64,000 nt of DNA. Origin: an uncultured Vicinamibacterales bacterium (lineage in GTDB: Bacteria; Acidobacteriota; Vicinamibacteria; Vicinamibacterales; UBA8438). Shown here one piece after another: positions 21,531 through 30,919 of this stretch. The DNA lies in contig CATQHG010000001.1 of the NCBI GenBank assembly GCA_958295905.1, positions 83,053-147,052 on the forward strand, given 5' to 3'. The position numbers and the translations under genes were made by a program. A model generated the notes under the pieces. It was not told the origin of the DNA. It did no database searches and was given only the letters and a program-made list of their open reading frames with translations. Numbering within the stretch: the first letter of the stretch is position 1; each line of letters starts with the position of its first letter.

Positions 21531-24500
21531 ATGGAGGCCAACGCGTCGAAACCGCTCGGCCCGGTCTGGAAAGACCGCCTCAGTCTCTCCGCCCGCGTTG
21601 CGCCGGAGTTCTACGAACAGTCGGACGACGTCGGCGACGTGCCGCATGCCGGCGCGTTGCGCACCGCGCTCGACGACCTGCGCGGGTCGGCCGTCTTCTG
21701 CGTTCAGGACGTCCCGACCGTCGTCATCCTCTCCGTCGACGAGTACGATCCCGCCGCCGTCGCCCCGCTCCGCGCCGCGCTCTGGAACCAGGGCCTCGCC
21801 AGCCTGCTGCTGGTCGTTTCCGCCGACACCGTTCGCGTCTTCACGCTGGCTCGCGTCCAGCGCGGCGGCCACGAGGACGACGTCACCGGTTGCCTCGTCG
21901 AGGAACTGCACGCCGCCACCGACGCGCTCGCGCTCCGAAACCTGGTCTACGCCGCCGAATCCGGCCGCTACTGGGATGCGCATTCCGACCACTTCAGGCC
22001 GGAAGAGCGCGTGGACCGGGTGCTTCTCGACAATCTCACGCAGTCGCACAAGCAGCTTCGCGCCGCCGGCCTGTCCCCCGACGCGGCGCAGGCGCTGCTG
22101 GTGCAGACGATGTTCGTCGCCTATCTTGAGGACCGGAAGATCGTCGGCGCCGAGTGCTTCCGGGACGCCTCGAACGCGCGCGCCGACGGCTTCGAAGCGT
22201 TGCTGCGCTCGGGGGACGTCGAGTCGCTGGAGCGCCTCTTCGGGGCGTTGCGGAAGGACTTCAACGGCGACCTGTTCGTCGCCCCGTGCTCGTTCGACGT
22301 CGACGACCGCGGCCCGCGCCTCGGCCCTTCGCATCTGGAAATCCTGGCCCGCTTCCGTTCGGGCCGCGAGGAGATGCACGGGCCGGGCGGGCAGTATCGC
22401 TTTTGGCCGTACGACTTCAAGTACATCCCGGTCGAGCTGATCAGCGCCGTCCACGACCGGTTTCTGGGCGAACGGGAACCGGACCGCCGCGCCCGGGGCG
22501 CCTACTACACGCCGATGTTCCTGGCCGACACCGTGGTTTCCCACGTCTGGGACCGGCTGCCGCCCGCGGTCCGGGACGACGGGCGCTTTCTGGATCCGGC
22601 GTGCGGCTCGGGCATCTTCCTGGTGCGGCTGTTTCAGCGCCTGTGCGAGCGCCGGCGCGCCGCCCGCGGCGAACCCGCGATTCCCTGGGACGACCTGATC
22701 GACGTCATATCGAGGTTGCAGGGCCGGGACCTGGACGGCGGCGCCCTGCGCATGGCCGTGTTCTCGCTCTACGTCGCACTGCTCGAAGAGGTCACCCCGC
22801 CGGCCGTCCGGACGCTCATGAAGCGTGGCAGGATGCTCCCCCCGCTGTACGGCAAGACGCTTCGCCGCGGGGACTTCTTCGCGGTCGAGCCCGACGACGC
22901 GCCGGCCGACGTGATCATCGGCAACCCGCCCTGGTCGAGCCGCCGCGGCGAACGCCATTCGCCTCTCGAATGGTGCGCGGGTGAAGATCTGCCGGCCCCG
23001 GGACGGGAGCAGGCGTGGCCGTTTGTCTGGAAGTCGTTGCGGCGCCTGCGGGAGAACGGCGTCGGCGCGTTGCTCCTGCCGGCGATGGGCTTCCTGCACA
23101 ACCATGCCGGAGATGCCGTCGAGGCCCGCAAGCGCCTGCTGCGCGAGGCGCGCGTCCTCAGCGTCGTCAACTTCGCGGACCTGCGGTTCCAGTTGTTCGA
23201 CGGGGCGGTGCGCCCCGCCGCGCTCCTCGTGTTCGGCCGCCCGCCTGCCGGCGGCGGCGCCTACCGGTTCGACTACTTGACGCCGAAGGCCGACCTGAAC
23301 CTGAAGTCCCGGCGCCTGATCACGCTCGGCAGAGCCGATCGCTGCCGGCTCGACTCCCGCATGGTGGAGGCCGACCCGTCCGTCTTCAAGAAGCGCCTGT
23401 GGCTGAGCGAGCCGGAAGCCCGGCTGTTCAACTACCTGGAGCAGTTTCCCCGTCTCGGCGGCCTCGTGGCCCAATTCGGGACGCTGTCCCGCGGGAAGGA
23501 ATCGACGCAGGGCCGCTGGATCGTCGGCCAGGGTTTCCAGCCGGCCAACGCCGCGAGACTTCGACATGCCGGCCATGAACGAAGCCACGTCGTCGCCAGG
23601 ACGCCCTACCTGCCGATACGCGAGTTCCGCGTCCTGGCGCGGACGTGCGACGGGTTGAATCCGTGGAAGGACGGCGTCGTGCGTCGGAGGGGATTCGAAG
23701 CGGGGTTCGAGGGGCCGCGGGTGCTGGTTCCGCGGGGCGTCGCCGCCGGCGCCGGTTCTGGAGGGCCGCGGCTGCGCGCGGTCTACGTCGAAGATCCGCT
23801 GACCTTCCAGCACATCATTCAAGCCATCGTCGTTCCGCCGGGAGACGAGCGTCGCGGCATGCTGCTCGCAGGACTCCTCAACAGCCGGTTGTTGCTGTGG
23901 TTCGCGTTCCACGGCACGTCGTCGTTCGGCGCGGATCGGCCCGAGGTGCAGCAGGCGGAGCTCCTGCGCCTGCCGTTTCCTGCGCCGGACGATCTGCCGG
24001 ACCGGGAGCGGTCGCGCGCGGCGGCGGAGGCGCTGGCCGCCATCGTCGAGAAACAGCTTCGACGGCTCGATCCCGTCTCGGTGCCGCTCGATCCGGCCCT
24101 TGATCGGCGGCCGGACGAACGCGAACCACTCGCAGAGATCGATGATCTGGCGTGCGAGTTCTTCTGCCTGTCGGAAGAGGAGAGAGTCCTCGTGGAAGAC
24201 ACGGTGGAGCACGTGATTCCCGCCGCGCAACCGAACCGGGGGCGCTTGCCCGCGATCTGGCGGCCTTCGACCCCGGGCGACCGCCGCGCGTACGCCCGGA
24301 CGCTGGCCGGCGCCCTCGCGGACTGGCTCGACGGCGACTGCGCCATCGGAACGCGTCTGGTGGCGCGCAACGACGATCTGGCCGTACTCCGGCTGTCGCT
24401 GCGGGACGGGCCGGGCGCGTTCGACTACGCCGAGGACGACGACGAGTCCGTGGCCGTGGCGTTGTCCCGGCTCGCCGAACACGTCCACCAGCCGCTGCCG

Positions 24501-24680
24501 GGCAACTTCCAGTCGTTGCCGGACTTCCGGGTGTTCGTCGGCCGGGATCTGTTCCTCGTCAAGCCGGCCGGGAAGCGGTTCTGGCTCCGATCCGCCGCCT
24601 TGGCCGACGCCGACGCCATCGCGCTCGATCTGCATGCGGCCTCGGGCGGACGGGATGCCGGCGGGCGGGACCGGGCCTGA
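21531..24680 (+). CDS. Eco57I-like DNA methyltransferase/restriction-modification protein
   Basis: 1,049 residues, uninterrupted. AdoMet motif FLDPACGSGIFLV (DPACGSG at 355-361) precedes the catalytic NPPW (465-468: IIGNPPW), the gamma-class order of N6-adenine methyltransferases in type IIG, BREX-PglX and Eco57I-like enzymes. GAYYTPMFLADTVV before motif I is the typical family lead-in. The first 170 residues are a separate alpha/beta region (VVILSVDEYDPAAV, LASLLLVVSADTVRVF) and might be a degenerate nuclease, but I see no clear (D/E)xK there. The C-terminal 550 residues include LLNSRLLLWFAF...SFG and LLRLPFPAP, the target-recognition type tail. Its stop overlaps the next start (TGATG). Confidence 0.85.
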   Translation: MEANASKPLGPVWKDRLSLSARVAPEFYEQSDDVGDVPHAGALRTALDDLRGSAVFCVQDVPTVVILSVDEYDPAAVAPLRAALWNQGLASLLLVVSADTVRVFTLARVQRGGHEDDVTGCLVEELHAATDALALRNLVYAAESGRYWDAHSDHFRPEERVDRVLLDNLTQSHKQLRAAGLSPDAAQALLVQTMFVAYLEDRKIVGAECFRDASNARADGFEALLRSGDVESLERLFGALRKDFNGDLFVAPCSFDVDDRGPRLGPSHLEILARFRSGREEMHGPGGQYRFWPYDFKYIPVELISAVHDRFLGEREPDRRARGAYYTPMFLADTVVSHVWDRLPPAVRDDGRFLDPACGSGIFLVRLFQRLCERRRAARGEPAIPWDDLIDVISRLQGRDLDGGALRMAVFSLYVALLEEVTPPAVRTLMKRGRMLPPLYGKTLRRGDFFAVEPDDAPADVIIGNPPWSSRRGERHSPLEWCAGEDLPAPGREQAWPFVWKSLRRLRENGVGALLLPAMGFLHNHAGDAVEARKRLLREARVLSVVNFADLRFQLFDGAVRPAALLVFGRPPAGGGAYRFDYLTPKADLNLKSRRLITLGRADRCRLDSRMVEADPSVFKKRLWLSEPEARLFNYLEQFPRLGGLVAQFGTLSRGKESTQGRWIVGQGFQPANAARLRHAGHERSHVVARTPYLPIREFRVLARTCDGLNPWKDGVVRRRGFEAGFEGPRVLVPRGVAAGAGSGGPRLRAVYVEDPLTFQHIIQAIVVPPGDERRGMLLAGLLNSRLLLWFAFHGTSSFGADRPEVQQAELLRLPFPAPDDLPDRERSRAAAEALAAIVEKQLRRLDPVSVPLDPALDRRPDEREPLAEIDDLACEFFCLSEEERVLVEDTVEHVIPAAQPNRGRLPAIWRPSTPGDRRAYARTLAGALADWLDGDCAIGTRLVARNDDLAVLRLSLRDGPGAFDYAEDDDESVAVALSRLAEHVHQPLPGNFQSLPDFRVFVGRDLFLVKPAGKRFWLRSAALADADAIALDLHAASGGRDAGGRDRA

Positions 24681-25360
24681 TGATTGGCGACCCCGCCGCT
24701 TGGGCGGACCGGTTCCGGTCGCTCGACGGGCGGTTTCTGGAGCGCGTCGTGGCGGTCTGGCCCCGGTGTCTCGCCGTTCTGCCGGAACGTCCGGGGGAAG
24801 ACGTCATCACCATCAATCTCGTGGAACTTCTGAACCGCGACCCCGGGGCGCGGCGCTGGCGCCACTGGATCGAGTATCAGTACGAACCGTTCGGACACAC
24901 GCCGGCAGGGACGGCGCACAGCAAGGGCAGGGTCGACGTGGCCGTGTTCCTGAACCAGGATCGCGACCGCTATCTCGCCTACGAGTGCAAGCGCCTCAAC
25001 GACGTACGTGAAGACGGCAGACGGTCGCTGGCGGGGGAGTACGTGATGGACGGGCTGTCCCGTTTCGTTGCGGAGCAATACTCGGAGAGCCTGCCCATCG
25101 GGTGCATGCTCGGTTACGTCCTCGACGGCGACATGGCGTACGCGGCGTCGAGCGTCCGAGCGAAAATCATCGCATGCCGACGGAAGATCGCGCTGATCGG
25201 CGAGCCGAGGAACGAGGCCGCCGTCGGCGTGGCGACGCGCTTCTCCAGCCGTCACCGCCGGCGGCAGGGCGGCAGCGACATCGAAATCCGGCACGCGCTG
25301 CTGCCCGGGCGACTCCGCGCAGTAGCTTCGGAAGTCTCGGCAGATGCTCGCACGTCGTAA
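24680..25360 (+). CDS. small PD-(D/E)XK nuclease-like protein coupled to the methyltransferase
   Basis: 226 residues; its ATG shares one base with the stop of the methyltransferase, so the two are translationally coupled. The core reads GRVDVAVFL (D86) then YLAYECKRLN (E102, K104), a compact D-x(n)-E-x-K site of restriction-type nucleases. It has no ATPase or DNA-binding domain that I recognise. The simplest reading is the cleavage subunit of a restriction-modification pair whose specificity lies in the partner. Alternatives are a nickase or repair enzyme. Confidence 0.65.
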   Translation: MIGDPAAWADRFRSLDGRFLERVVAVWPRCLAVLPERPGEDVITINLVELLNRDPGARRWRHWIEYQYEPFGHTPAGTAHSKGRVDVAVFLNQDRDRYLAYECKRLNDVREDGRRSLAGEYVMDGLSRFVAEQYSESLPIGCMLGYVLDGDMAYAASSVRAKIIACRRKIALIGEPRNEAAVGVATRFSSRHRRRQGGSDIEIRHALLPGRLRAVASEVSADARTS

Positions 25361-25644
25361 CGTCGCCACCGTCACGTCAACGCACAGGATTACTTCAGAA
25401 CTTCAAGCTTGAATTCCATCTGTTGGAGGAGGCCGCCGCGTCCTTCCGAGCAGCACCGGAAGCGCCTCGCGGAAATCGCCCGTCGACCACCGCCGTGTGC
25501 CGACGCTGCGCGACCGGCGGCGTCGCCGCCCCGGGACGGCTGAACGGTAGCGGCGGCGTCACGCGGAGCCGGAAGACGATCGGTGGGAGGCTCCATTGGA
25601 TCGGGACGGCGGCTTCGGGATAGGATGCCGCCCCTTGGGAGTCC

Positions 25645-25854
25645 GTGGTGACTAGGGACAGCGATAGAGACAAGGGCGGCCCGGCGGGCTGCCGAACATC
25701 GTGCGGGCAGCTGGCGTGGCTCGATCGGCGCAGCGCCGCTCTCTACGGCCGCCGGTTCGCCGAGGCCGAGCCGCGGCAGCAGACGGCGCTGCTGGCGCGG
25801 CTGGCCGCGGAGCGGGCGGCCATGACGGGGGCGGGAAGGCCGGATGTCGGCTAG
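25645..25854 (+). pseudogene. fragment resembling gluconate 2-dehydrogenase subunit 3
   Basis: 69 residues with QLAWLDRRSAALYGRRFAEA and QQTALLARLAAER, the alpha-helical signature of gluconate 2-dehydrogenase subunit 3-type proteins, which are normally 150-250 aa with a Tat signal. Here both the signal part and the C-terminal half are missing. It overlaps the start of the CoA-transferase. Probably a scar of a deleted gene. Confidence 0.4.
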
Positions 25855-27133
25855 AAGTCCGCGCGTTGGCGGGGCGCGGAGGCCTGGAGGGTCGGTCGGG
25901 CGCCGGGCGGAGCCCTCAAGCGGCGATGGGCGGGCGGGTGCGGGGCCCGCCGCGCCGCTCGACGGCATTCGGGTCGTCGATCTCAGCCGGGTGGTGGCCG
26001 GCCCCTACTGCACGATGACCCTCGGCGACATGGGGGCCGACGTCGTCAAGATCGAGGAGCCGGGGCGCGGCGACGAGTCCCGCGCGTTCGGTCCGCCGTT
26101 CCTCGGGGGAGAGTCGCCCTACTATCTCTCCGTCAACCGCAACAAGCGCAGTTGCACCGTCAATCTGAAGCGCGAGGCGGGCCGGGCCATCGTGTGGCGG
26201 CTCATCGCGGGCGCCGACGTCGTCATCCAGAACTTCCGGCCCGGCGCCGTGGCCCGGCTCGGCCTCGACTACGAGGCGGTCGCGGCGCGCCATCCGGGGG
26301 TGGTGTACTGCTCGATCTCGGGGTTCGGCGACGGCGGGCCCGACGCGAGCCGGCCCGGCTACGACCTGATCGTGCAGGGCGAGTCCGGCCTGATGGATCT
26401 GACCGGCGAGGCGGACGGTCCGCCGTCGCGCATCGGCACCTCCATCGCGGACCTCACGGCGGGGATGATGGCCGCCCAGGGCATCCTCCTCGCGCTCTAC
26501 GCCCGGCGGACGACGGGCCGCGGTCAGCACGTGAAGATCGCGATGCTCGACGCGGTAGCGTCGCTGCTAACCTACAACGCCGGCAACTACTTCGCGTCCG
26601 GCGAGAGCCCCACCCGCCGCGGGAACGACCATCCCTCGGTGGTGCCCTACCAGACCCTGCGGGCCCGCGACGGCTGGATCAACCTGGGCATCGCCAACGA
26701 CTCGCTGTGGTTGCGCTACTGCAACGCCGTCGGGCGGCCCGACCTGCGCGACGACCCGCGGTTCGCGACCGCCCCGGAGCGGGTGAAGCACCGGGATGCG
26801 CTGGTGCCGATCATCGTCGATCTCACCACCTCGCGCACCGTCGCCGAGTGGATGGACGTGTTGCGTGCGGCCGGGGTGCCGTGCGGCCGCATCCGCAACG
26901 TGGCCGAGGTCTGCACCAACCCGCAGCTCACCACCCGCGGCCGGGTCGTCGACCACCCGCACCCGACGGCGGGCCAGGTGACGATGATCGGCCAGCCCAT
27001 CGAGCTGAGCGGGACGCCCTGCCGCATCGACCGCGCCCCGCCCCTGCTCGGCCAGCACACCGGCGAGGTGCTGCGCGCGGCCGGCTACACCGACGAGGAG
27101 ATCCGGGCGTTCCGCACCGGCGGGGTCGTCTGA
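25844..27133 (+). CDS. class III CoA-transferase (CaiB/BaiF family)
   Basis: 429 residues. The conserved protein begins at PLDGIRVVDLSRVVAGPYCT (about residue 39), so the chosen start at 25844 may be upstream of the true one. Family features: GADVVKIEEPGRGDESRAFG, then NKRSCTVNLK, QNFRPGAVARLGLDYEAV, and ISGFGDGGPDASRPGYDLIV containing the region of the catalytic aspartate (YDLIVQGESGLM). It would move CoA between carboxylic acids in the cytoplasm; the substrate cannot be told. The last codons (GGVV-stop) are repeated downstream at 27226 and 27333. Confidence 0.9.
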   Translation: MSARSPRVGGARRPGGSVGRRAEPSSGDGRAGAGPAAPLDGIRVVDLSRVVAGPYCTMTLGDMGADVVKIEEPGRGDESRAFGPPFLGGESPYYLSVNRNKRSCTVNLKREAGRAIVWRLIAGADVVIQNFRPGAVARLGLDYEAVAARHPGVVYCSISGFGDGGPDASRPGYDLIVQGESGLMDLTGEADGPPSRIGTSIADLTAGMMAAQGILLALYARRTTGRGQHVKIAMLDAVASLLTYNAGNYFASGESPTRRGNDHPSVVPYQTLRARDGWINLGIANDSLWLRYCNAVGRPDLRDDPRFATAPERVKHRDALVPIIVDLTTSRTVAEWMDVLRAAGVPCGRIRNVAEVCTNPQLTTRGRVVDHPHPTAGQVTMIGQPIELSGTPCRIDRAPPLLGQHTGEVLRAAGYTDEEIRAFRTGGVV

Positions 27134-27440
27134 CGCGACGCAGCGGCAAGGACGCCGGCCGGATCCGCTTGGGATCCGTCTTGGGCAGGGAGCGGGTGGT
27201 ATCGCCGGCTCATGGCGTGCCGCGGCGGGGTCGTCTGACGCGACGCAGCGGCAAGGACGCCGGCCGGATCCGCTTGGGACCGTTTCGGGGCGGCGGAGCG
27301 AAGTGGAATCGGCGGCTCATGGCGCGCGCCGGCGGGGTCGTCTGACGCGGCGCGGCGCAGCGGCAAGGACGCCGACCGGATCCGCTTGGGACCGTTTCGG
27401 GGCGGCGGAGGGAAGTGGAATGGGCGGCTCATGGCGCGCC
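27121..27440 (+). repeat. three tandem copies of the CoA-transferase 3' end
   Basis: Units of about 106 bp start at 27121, 27226 and 27333 with CGGGGTCGTCTGACG, which encodes the terminal GVV and stop of the CoA-transferase. They continue GCAGCGGCAAGGACGCCG and end GGCTCATGGCG. Copies 2 and 3 are closest to each other; copy 1 differs in its second half. The repeated stop codon shows that the duplication took in the gene terminus. Confidence 0.9.
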
Positions 27441-27518
27441 ACGTGGTAGTCTGTTGACGGGTCCAGGTCGGAGATGGTGAAAAGACATGGACAAGGAAAC
27501 GCTCACGCTGCTCTATAG

Positions 27519-27668
27519 CAGCCCGCGTGGCAAGACTCCGCGGCGCGCCGGCGGTGGTGGGGAAACGGCTCGGATCGGTCAGATTTCGGCGATTTCGACC
27601 GCTGGACGACACGTTCTTGGGCCGAGTACGGTCCCGGCCGGATGCAGCGCAACTTCTGCTGCGGACTG
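27519..27668 (+). mobile_element. miniature inverted-repeat element A, copy 1
   Basis: 150 bp beginning CAGCCCGCGTGGCAAGACTC and ending with CTG, whose reverse complement starts CAGTCCGCAGCAGAAGTTGC. It is flanked by the 4-bp direct repeat ATAG (27515-27518 and 27669-27672). No coding capacity. The other copies are at 34789, 42016 and 44079 (inverted). Confidence 0.85.
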
Positions 27669-27748
27669 ATAGGAGTAATCACCGCGATGATATCGTGGCG
27701 GCGGGGGGGAGTAATGCTGGTCACCGCCAAGGCGGATCGGCTCACGGG

Positions 27749-27919
27749 CAAGACCGTCCCACGCTCCGCCACCGCCGTGCGCAGGCGGAATCGTGGCGGG
27801 TCCTGGGGCTCCGGACGTGCGGCATCGCGGGTTCCCCGGCGCCGGTCGATCGGCAAGACGGTGGCGACCCCTCGAATCGGGGGCGAGCCGTCACGCGCCG
27901 TCAGCGTGGGATGTCCCTG
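27749..27919 (+). mobile_element. inverted-end repeat element B, copy 1
   Basis: 171 bp beginning CAAGACCGTCCCACGCT; the other end, reversed, reads CAGGGACATCCCACGCT. The body (GTGGCGGGTCCTGGGGCTCC; GCAAGACGGTGGCGAC) recurs at 47552-47723 and, partly, at 49042-49164. No target duplication is evident. It sits in the leader of the beta-propeller gene at 28038. Confidence 0.75.
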
Positions 27920-28037
27920 GCTCACGGGCTGGGTGGATGCGTTGCGGGCGGTGATTACGTCATTCGTGACCAAGTGAGGGCACGGGTGGGCGGGCAGGGA
28001 ACGGACTCATCTTGTTCGTGATTCAGGAGCAGGTCGA

Positions 28038-28931
28038 ATGACTTTCAGGCGGATGCGCGGGCTGGCATGCGGTCTGCTGATGCTCGCTGTCGGCGCGGCG
28101 GCGCACGGTCAGGCGGTGAAGCACACGGAAGTCGAAGGATGGCCCGACCCGCCGACCTCGGCCGCGGGCACCCCGGCCGCCTGGAATTTCGGGCAGGTGT
28201 CGGGGATTGCCACGACCGCCAACGGGTACATCCTGATGCTGCACCGCGGTGCCCAGCCGCTGATGCTGTTCGACCCCGGCGGGCGCTTCGTGCGGGCGTG
28301 GGGGGACGGCCTGTTCGACAACGGGAAGGTCGCGGGCATCGCGCCGGATGATCGCCGGCCCGGGCAGTCGGGCTACACCGCCGTCTATGGGGCGGCGGGC
28401 TGCCACAACTGCGGCGCCCACGCGGTGCGGGTCGACCCCGACGGCAACGTCTGGGTCGTCGACGCGCCCGGGCACGTGGTCTATAAGATGGACTTCCAGG
28501 GCCGCGTGCTCATGGAGCTGGGCGCGAAGGGGGTCGCGGGCCGCAGCCGGAACACCTTCAACCTGCCGACGGACGTCGCCTTCGGCCCCGACGGCTCGAT
28601 CTACGTCAGCGACGGCTACGGCAACGCCCGGGTCGTGAAGTACTCGGCCGACGGGCAGTACCGGCTGGAGTGGGGGAGCCGGGGCACGGGTCCCGGCGAG
28701 TTCGGCTTGCCCCACAACCTCGCGGTGGACGCCGGCGGGCGGGTCTACGTCACCGATCGCGACAACCGGCGTGTGCAGGTCTTCGACGCCGACGGCGGGT
28801 TCCTGGCCGAGTGGCCGGAGATCGGCGGCAACTCGGCCCTGTTCATGACCGCCGACCAGCACCTGTGGACCGGCGGCACGCTGCGGAGCCTCGACGGGGC
28901 GGCGGTGGCGACCCTGCCCGGCGGCGCCTGA
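28038..28931 (+). CDS. secreted NHL-type beta-propeller protein (shortened C-terminus)
   Basis: 297 residues, ATG 28038, with CAGGAGCAGG upstream. Signal peptide MTFRRMRGLACGLLMLAVGA, with a cleavage-like AHG-Q. NHL repeats follow: FGQVSGIATTANGYILMLHR, AHAVRVDPDGNVWVVDAPGH, LPTDVAFGPDGSIYVSDGYG, LPHNLAVDAGGRVYVTDRDN. They would fold as a six-bladed propeller, outside the cytoplasm. A 13-bp loss relative to the downstream repeat copies ends the protein at ATLPGGA; the copies show the lost end, GGRGMTVTEDGAVFVAQLV and then GRVQKFVVAADE-stop. Confidence 0.8.
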   Translation: MTFRRMRGLACGLLMLAVGAAAHGQAVKHTEVEGWPDPPTSAAGTPAAWNFGQVSGIATTANGYILMLHRGAQPLMLFDPGGRFVRAWGDGLFDNGKVAGIAPDDRRPGQSGYTAVYGAAGCHNCGAHAVRVDPDGNVWVVDAPGHVVYKMDFQGRVLMELGAKGVAGRSRNTFNLPTDVAFGPDGSIYVSDGYGNARVVKYSADGQYRLEWGSRGTGPGEFGLPHNLAVDAGGRVYVTDRDNRRVQVFDADGGFLAEWPEIGGNSALFMTADQHLWTGGTLRSLDGAAVATLPGGA

Positions 28932-29345
28932 CGGTCACGGAGGACGGCGCGGTGTTCGTCGCTCAACTGGTGGGCCGCGTGCAGAAGTTCGTCGTCGCGG
29001 CGGACGAGTGACGGCCGGGGCCGGGACGGCGGGATGGGTGGCGGTGGCGACCCTGTCCGGCGGCGCCGGCGGGCGCGGGATGACGGTCACGGAGGACGGC
29101 GCGGTGTTCGCCGCTCAACTGGGGCCGCGTGCAGAAAGTTCGTCGTCGCGGCGGACGAGTGACGACCGGGGCCGGGACGGCGGGAGAGCGGGTTGGGCGG
29201 CGTTGGCGACCCTGTCCGGCGGCGCCGGCGGGCACGGGATGACGGTCACGGAGGACGGCGCGGTGTTCGTCACTCAACTGGTGGGCCGCGTGCAGAAGTT
29301 CGTCGTCGCGGCGGACGAGTGACGGCCGGGGCCGGGACGGCGGGA
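28901..29345 (+). repeat. three tandem copies of the beta-propeller gene 3' end
   Basis: Units start at about 28901, 29041 and 29200 with GCGGTGGCGACCCTG or a close variant, and each ends with the codons KFVVAADE-stop or a degenerate form, then GACGGCCGGGGCCGGGACGG. Copy 1 is the gene's own end with a 13-bp deletion, copy 2 has a frameshift, and copy 3 keeps the full terminal reading MTVTEDGAVFVTQLVGRVQ. This explains the long non-coding stretch before 29571. Confidence 0.85.
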
Positions 29346-29570
29346 GAGCGGGATGGGCGGCGAACCAAGGATGGTGATCGACAGGGTCAACCGCGCCCCG
29401 GCGCAGCCGTTTTCTGCGGTTCGGCGCGCCTGACACACGGCAGGTTGATTCTGTCGCCGTCCCGAGCCGCCGGAGCGGTTTCGGGAGCGGGGGGCTGCGC
29501 CGCGAGGTGCCGGGGGCATCCCGGATGGACCCAGACGGAACCGTGCAGCAGTGATGGAGGAATGGTCAAG

Positions 29571-30596
29571 ATGAGAGTACGAAGCTTTGCGGTGGCGGCG
29601 GCGCTTCTGGTGGCGGCGGCCTCGGCCGGCGCGCAGACCTACGAGCCGCCGCGGCTGCCCGACGGCAGGCCCGACCTGCAGGGGGTCTGGGACTTCCAGT
29701 CGCTGACGCCGTTGCAGCGGCCCGAGGACCAGGACAAGGCGGTTCTGACGGCGGAGGAGATCGCGGCCGTCGAAGCCGCGGCGGCCGAGAACAACGCCGC
29801 GGCCAACGCCCCCAGCGAGCTGCGCGACGAGCCGTTGCCGGTCGGCGGCAACGTCGGCGGCTACAACCGCTACTGGGTCGACCAGGACGCCTCGGTGGTC
29901 GAAGACGGACGGACGTCGCTCATCGTCGATCCGCCGACGGGCCGCCTGCCGGCGCGCCAGCCCGGCGTCGATCTGATCGAACTGTCGCTGGGCGAGGACC
30001 GGCCCGGCACGCGTCCGGTGCGGGTGCGGGCGGCGGGCATCGGCGCCGACAGCTTCGAGGACCGCGGCCTCGCCGAGCGGTGCCTGCTCGGGTTCAACTC
30101 GGGTCCGCCGATCGTGCCCGCCGGCTACAATCAGAACATCCAGTTGTTCCAGACCCCCGACCATGTGGTGGTGCTGCACGAGATGGTGCACGACGCCCGC
30201 ATCGTGCCCCTCGACGGGCGGGAGCATCTGCCCCAGGGCCTCCACCAGTGGATGGGCGACTCGCGCGGCTACTGGGACGGGGACACCCTCGTCATCGAGA
30301 CGACGAACTTCAGCGACAAGACGGCCAGCTTCAATCCCTCGGTGGCCACCGCCGTCGGGTCCGGGACCACCCTGCATCTGACCGAGCGCTTCAGCCGGGT
30401 GGGCGACGACACCCTGCTCTACGAGTACACCGTGGACGATTCGAGCTCGTTCACCGCGCCGTTCACCGTCGCGCTGCCGATGAAGCGCGGCAACGGGATG
30501 TACGAGTACGCGTGCCACGAGGGGAACTACGGCCTGCTCAACATCCTGGCCGGCGCGCGAACCGCCGATCTCGACTCTGCCGGGCAGGACCAGTAG
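29571..30596 (+). CDS. secreted protein of unknown function, common in Acidobacteriota
   Basis: 341 residues. ATG 29571 has GGAGG 10 nt upstream (29556-29560), whereas ATG 29562 is too close. Signal peptide MRVRSFAVAAALLVAAASAG, then AQTYEPPRLPDGRPDLQGVW, an opening repeatedly seen in acidobacterial secreted proteins. Later blocks: PPIVPAGYNQNIQLFQTPDH, VVLHEMVHDARIVPLDG, GYWDGDTLVIETTNF, LTERFSRVGDDTLLYEYTV. No catalytic motif is recognised. The last codons (LAGARTADLDSAGQDQ) are copied twice downstream. Confidence 0.8.
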   Translation: MRVRSFAVAAALLVAAASAGAQTYEPPRLPDGRPDLQGVWDFQSLTPLQRPEDQDKAVLTAEEIAAVEAAAAENNAAANAPSELRDEPLPVGGNVGGYNRYWVDQDASVVEDGRTSLIVDPPTGRLPARQPGVDLIELSLGEDRPGTRPVRVRAAGIGADSFEDRGLAERCLLGFNSGPPIVPAGYNQNIQLFQTPDHVVVLHEMVHDARIVPLDGREHLPQGLHQWMGDSRGYWDGDTLVIETTNFSDKTASFNPSVATAVGSGTTLHLTERFSRVGDDTLLYEYTVDDSSSFTAPFTVALPMKRGNGMYEYACHEGNYGLLNILAGARTADLDSAGQDQ

Positions 30597-30820
30597 TCCG
30601 GCAACCGCCGCCCGGCGGCCCGTTGCCGCCGGACCGGCTGGCCGGCGCGCGAACCGCCGATCTCGACTGCCGGGCAGGACCAGTGGCCCGGCAACCGCCG
30701 CCCGGCGGCCTGTTGCCGCCGGACCGGCTGGCCGGCGCGCGAACCGCCGATCTCGACTCTGCCGGGCAGGACCGGTGGCCCGGCAACCGCCGCCCGGCGG
30801 CCCGTTGCCGCCGGACCGAG
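30546..30820 (+). repeat. three tandem copies of the 3' end of the preceding gene
   Basis: Units of 92 and 90 bp start at 30546, 30638 and 30728 with CTGGCCGGCGCGCGAACCGC and contain GCCGGGCAGGACC, the last codons of the secreted protein. They continue into CCGCCCGGCGGCCCGTTGCC. Only the first copy is coding. Confidence 0.9.
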
Positions 30821-30882
30821 CCGCCGGGCGTCCGCGTCGTCCCGCGGCGCGGACGCCGGCTCGTGCAGGCCCGTTGCGCTTG

Positions 30883-30916
30883 GCGTCGTCCCGCGCGGAA
30901 AACCGCGGGACGACGC
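30883..30916. terminator. perfect 13-bp hairpin between convergent genes
   Basis: GCGTCGTCCCGCG (30883-30895), 8-nt loop CGGAAAAC, CGCGGGACGACGC (30904-30916). It lies 4 nt past the minus-strand transglutaminase stop and downstream of the plus-strand secreted protein, so it probably ends transcription from both sides. There is no strong U-tract. Confidence 0.7.
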
Positions 30917-30919
30917 CCA

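Noticed and set aside
21105..24635. A 1,176-codon open frame on the minus strand opposite the Eco57I-like methyltransferase
   Set aside because: Its translation is arginine/valine/alanine-rich with no family resemblance; it is the antisense shadow of a GC-rich gene with methyltransferase motifs on the plus strand.
27749..27919. 4-bp target duplication for element B
   Set aside because: The flanks (CGGG / GCTC; CGGG / GGTG) do not match, so a transposition footprint is not supported.
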